Shown here: positions 62,173-64,000 of the stretch, piece after piece
Numbering within the stretch: the first letter of the stretch is position 1
Layout of the letters: the number at the start of each line of letters is the position of its first letter
Assembly (NCBI RefSeq): GCF_036320965.1
Contig: NC_092224.1
Location: forward strand, 102,482,992-102,546,991
From: Panulirus ornatus
Taxonomy: Eukaryota > Arthropoda > Malacostraca > Decapoda > Palinuridae
DNA length: 64,000 nucleotides
Reading direction: 5' to 3'
The notes under the pieces: generated by a model
Databases searched by the model: none
What the model saw: only the letters and a program-made list of their open reading frames with translations
Told to the model about the DNA's origin: nothing
Translations under genes and position numbers: made by a program

Positions 62173-62636
62173 ATTAATCCATTATAACACAGGACATAAA
62201 TCAATTCATTATAACATGGGACATATAGATTAATCCATTATAACACGGGACATCATAAATTAATCCATTATAACACGGGACATAAATCAATTCATTATAA
62301 CATGGGACAAATAGATTAATCCATTATAACATGGGACATCATAAATTAATCCATTATAACACGGGACATAAATCAATTCATTATAACATGGGACATATAG
62401 ATTAATCCATTATAACACGGGACATCATAAATCAATCCATTATAACACGGGATATAAATCAGTTCATTATAACATGGGACATATAGATTAATCCATTATA
62501 ACACAGGACATCATAAATTAATCCATTATAACATAGGACATCATAAATTGAACCATTTAACATGGGACAAATTGATCCATTATAAAGTGTGACATCATAA
62601 ATTGATCCATTATGGGACATCATAAATTCGTATATT
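62173..62636. repeat. Higher-order minisatellite (27+29+30 bp)
   Basis: The basic monomer is 'attaatccattataacacgg' plus 'gacataa'. Three variants of 27, 29 and 30 bp alternate in a fixed order for four cycles (86-bp period), then four decayed monomers follow. Variants are told apart by 'ccatta' versus 'tcatta' and by their ends (cataa, catatag, catcataa). Confidence 0.92.
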
Positions 62637-63856
<1,220 letters not shown>

Positions 63857-63956
63857 NNNNNNNNNNNNNNNNNNNNNNNNNNNNNNNNNNNNNNNNNNNN
63901 NNNNNNNNNNNNNNNNNNNNNNNNNNNNNNNNNNNNNNNNNNNNNNNNNNNNNNNN
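63857..63956. other. Assembly gap (100 N)
   Basis: Exactly 100 N between RTE sequence on opposite strands. Confidence 0.98.
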
Positions 63957-64000
63957 GGTTTGGGCACATGGAGAGAATGAGTGAGGAAAGATTGACCAAG
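63957..64000 (+). mobile_element. RTE fragment C12 at the window edge
   Basis: 44 bp matching the WFGHMERM-coding region of the RTE ORF on the plus strand, opposite to C11. It continues beyond the window. Confidence 0.85.

Overview
The window looks like repeat-dominated nuclear DNA of an arthropod. My best guess is a decapod crustacean: TTAGG-type telomeric repeats occur inside the sequence, there are very long AT, AAT, TC and GT microsatellites, and the main transposon is an RTE-like LINE whose copies end in microsatellites rather than poly(A). The organism is inference. I found no intact host gene, tRNA, rRNA or CRISPR array. The only complete protein-coding gene is that of the retrotransposon.

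Layout. 1-660: old RTE relics around a small inverted-repeat element. 1953-3927: TTAGG repeats and a composite GC-rich repeat. 3928-13931: five younger RTE copies (C1-C5), several meeting inside (TA)n tracts, with a SINE-like element nested in C3. 16060-18537: an ancient RTE relic split by a 1.6-kb insertion that carries a THAP-like fragment. 19419-47060: two tandem copies of a 13.8-kb segment. Each copy holds two broken hAT transposase genes, a 38-bp satellite with embedded modules, and another block of the composite repeat. 47986-50451: a noisy 70-bp satellite that runs into a 100-N gap.

51213-60171: a dense RTE array. It contains the full-length element C6 (998-residue ORF with endonuclease and reverse transcriptase), truncated copies C7 and C8 head to tail with C6 through (AAT)n spacers, a second SINE-like element, and copies C9 and C10 on the other strand. 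60278-62636: a 56-bp minisatellite and a 27+29+30-bp higher-order minisatellite. 62886-64000: a (TA)n tract, a minus-strand RTE copy (C11), a 100-N gap, and a plus-strand RTE fragment (C12).

How the parts relate. C6 encodes the two enzymes needed for target-primed reverse transcription. The short SINE-like elements share sequence with both ends of C6, so they are probably mobilised by it. New copies seem to land repeatedly in the microsatellite tails of older copies, which would build the arrays seen here. The longest intact ORF has an unusual FTDD in place of FADD at the reverse transcriptase active site, so its activity is uncertain.
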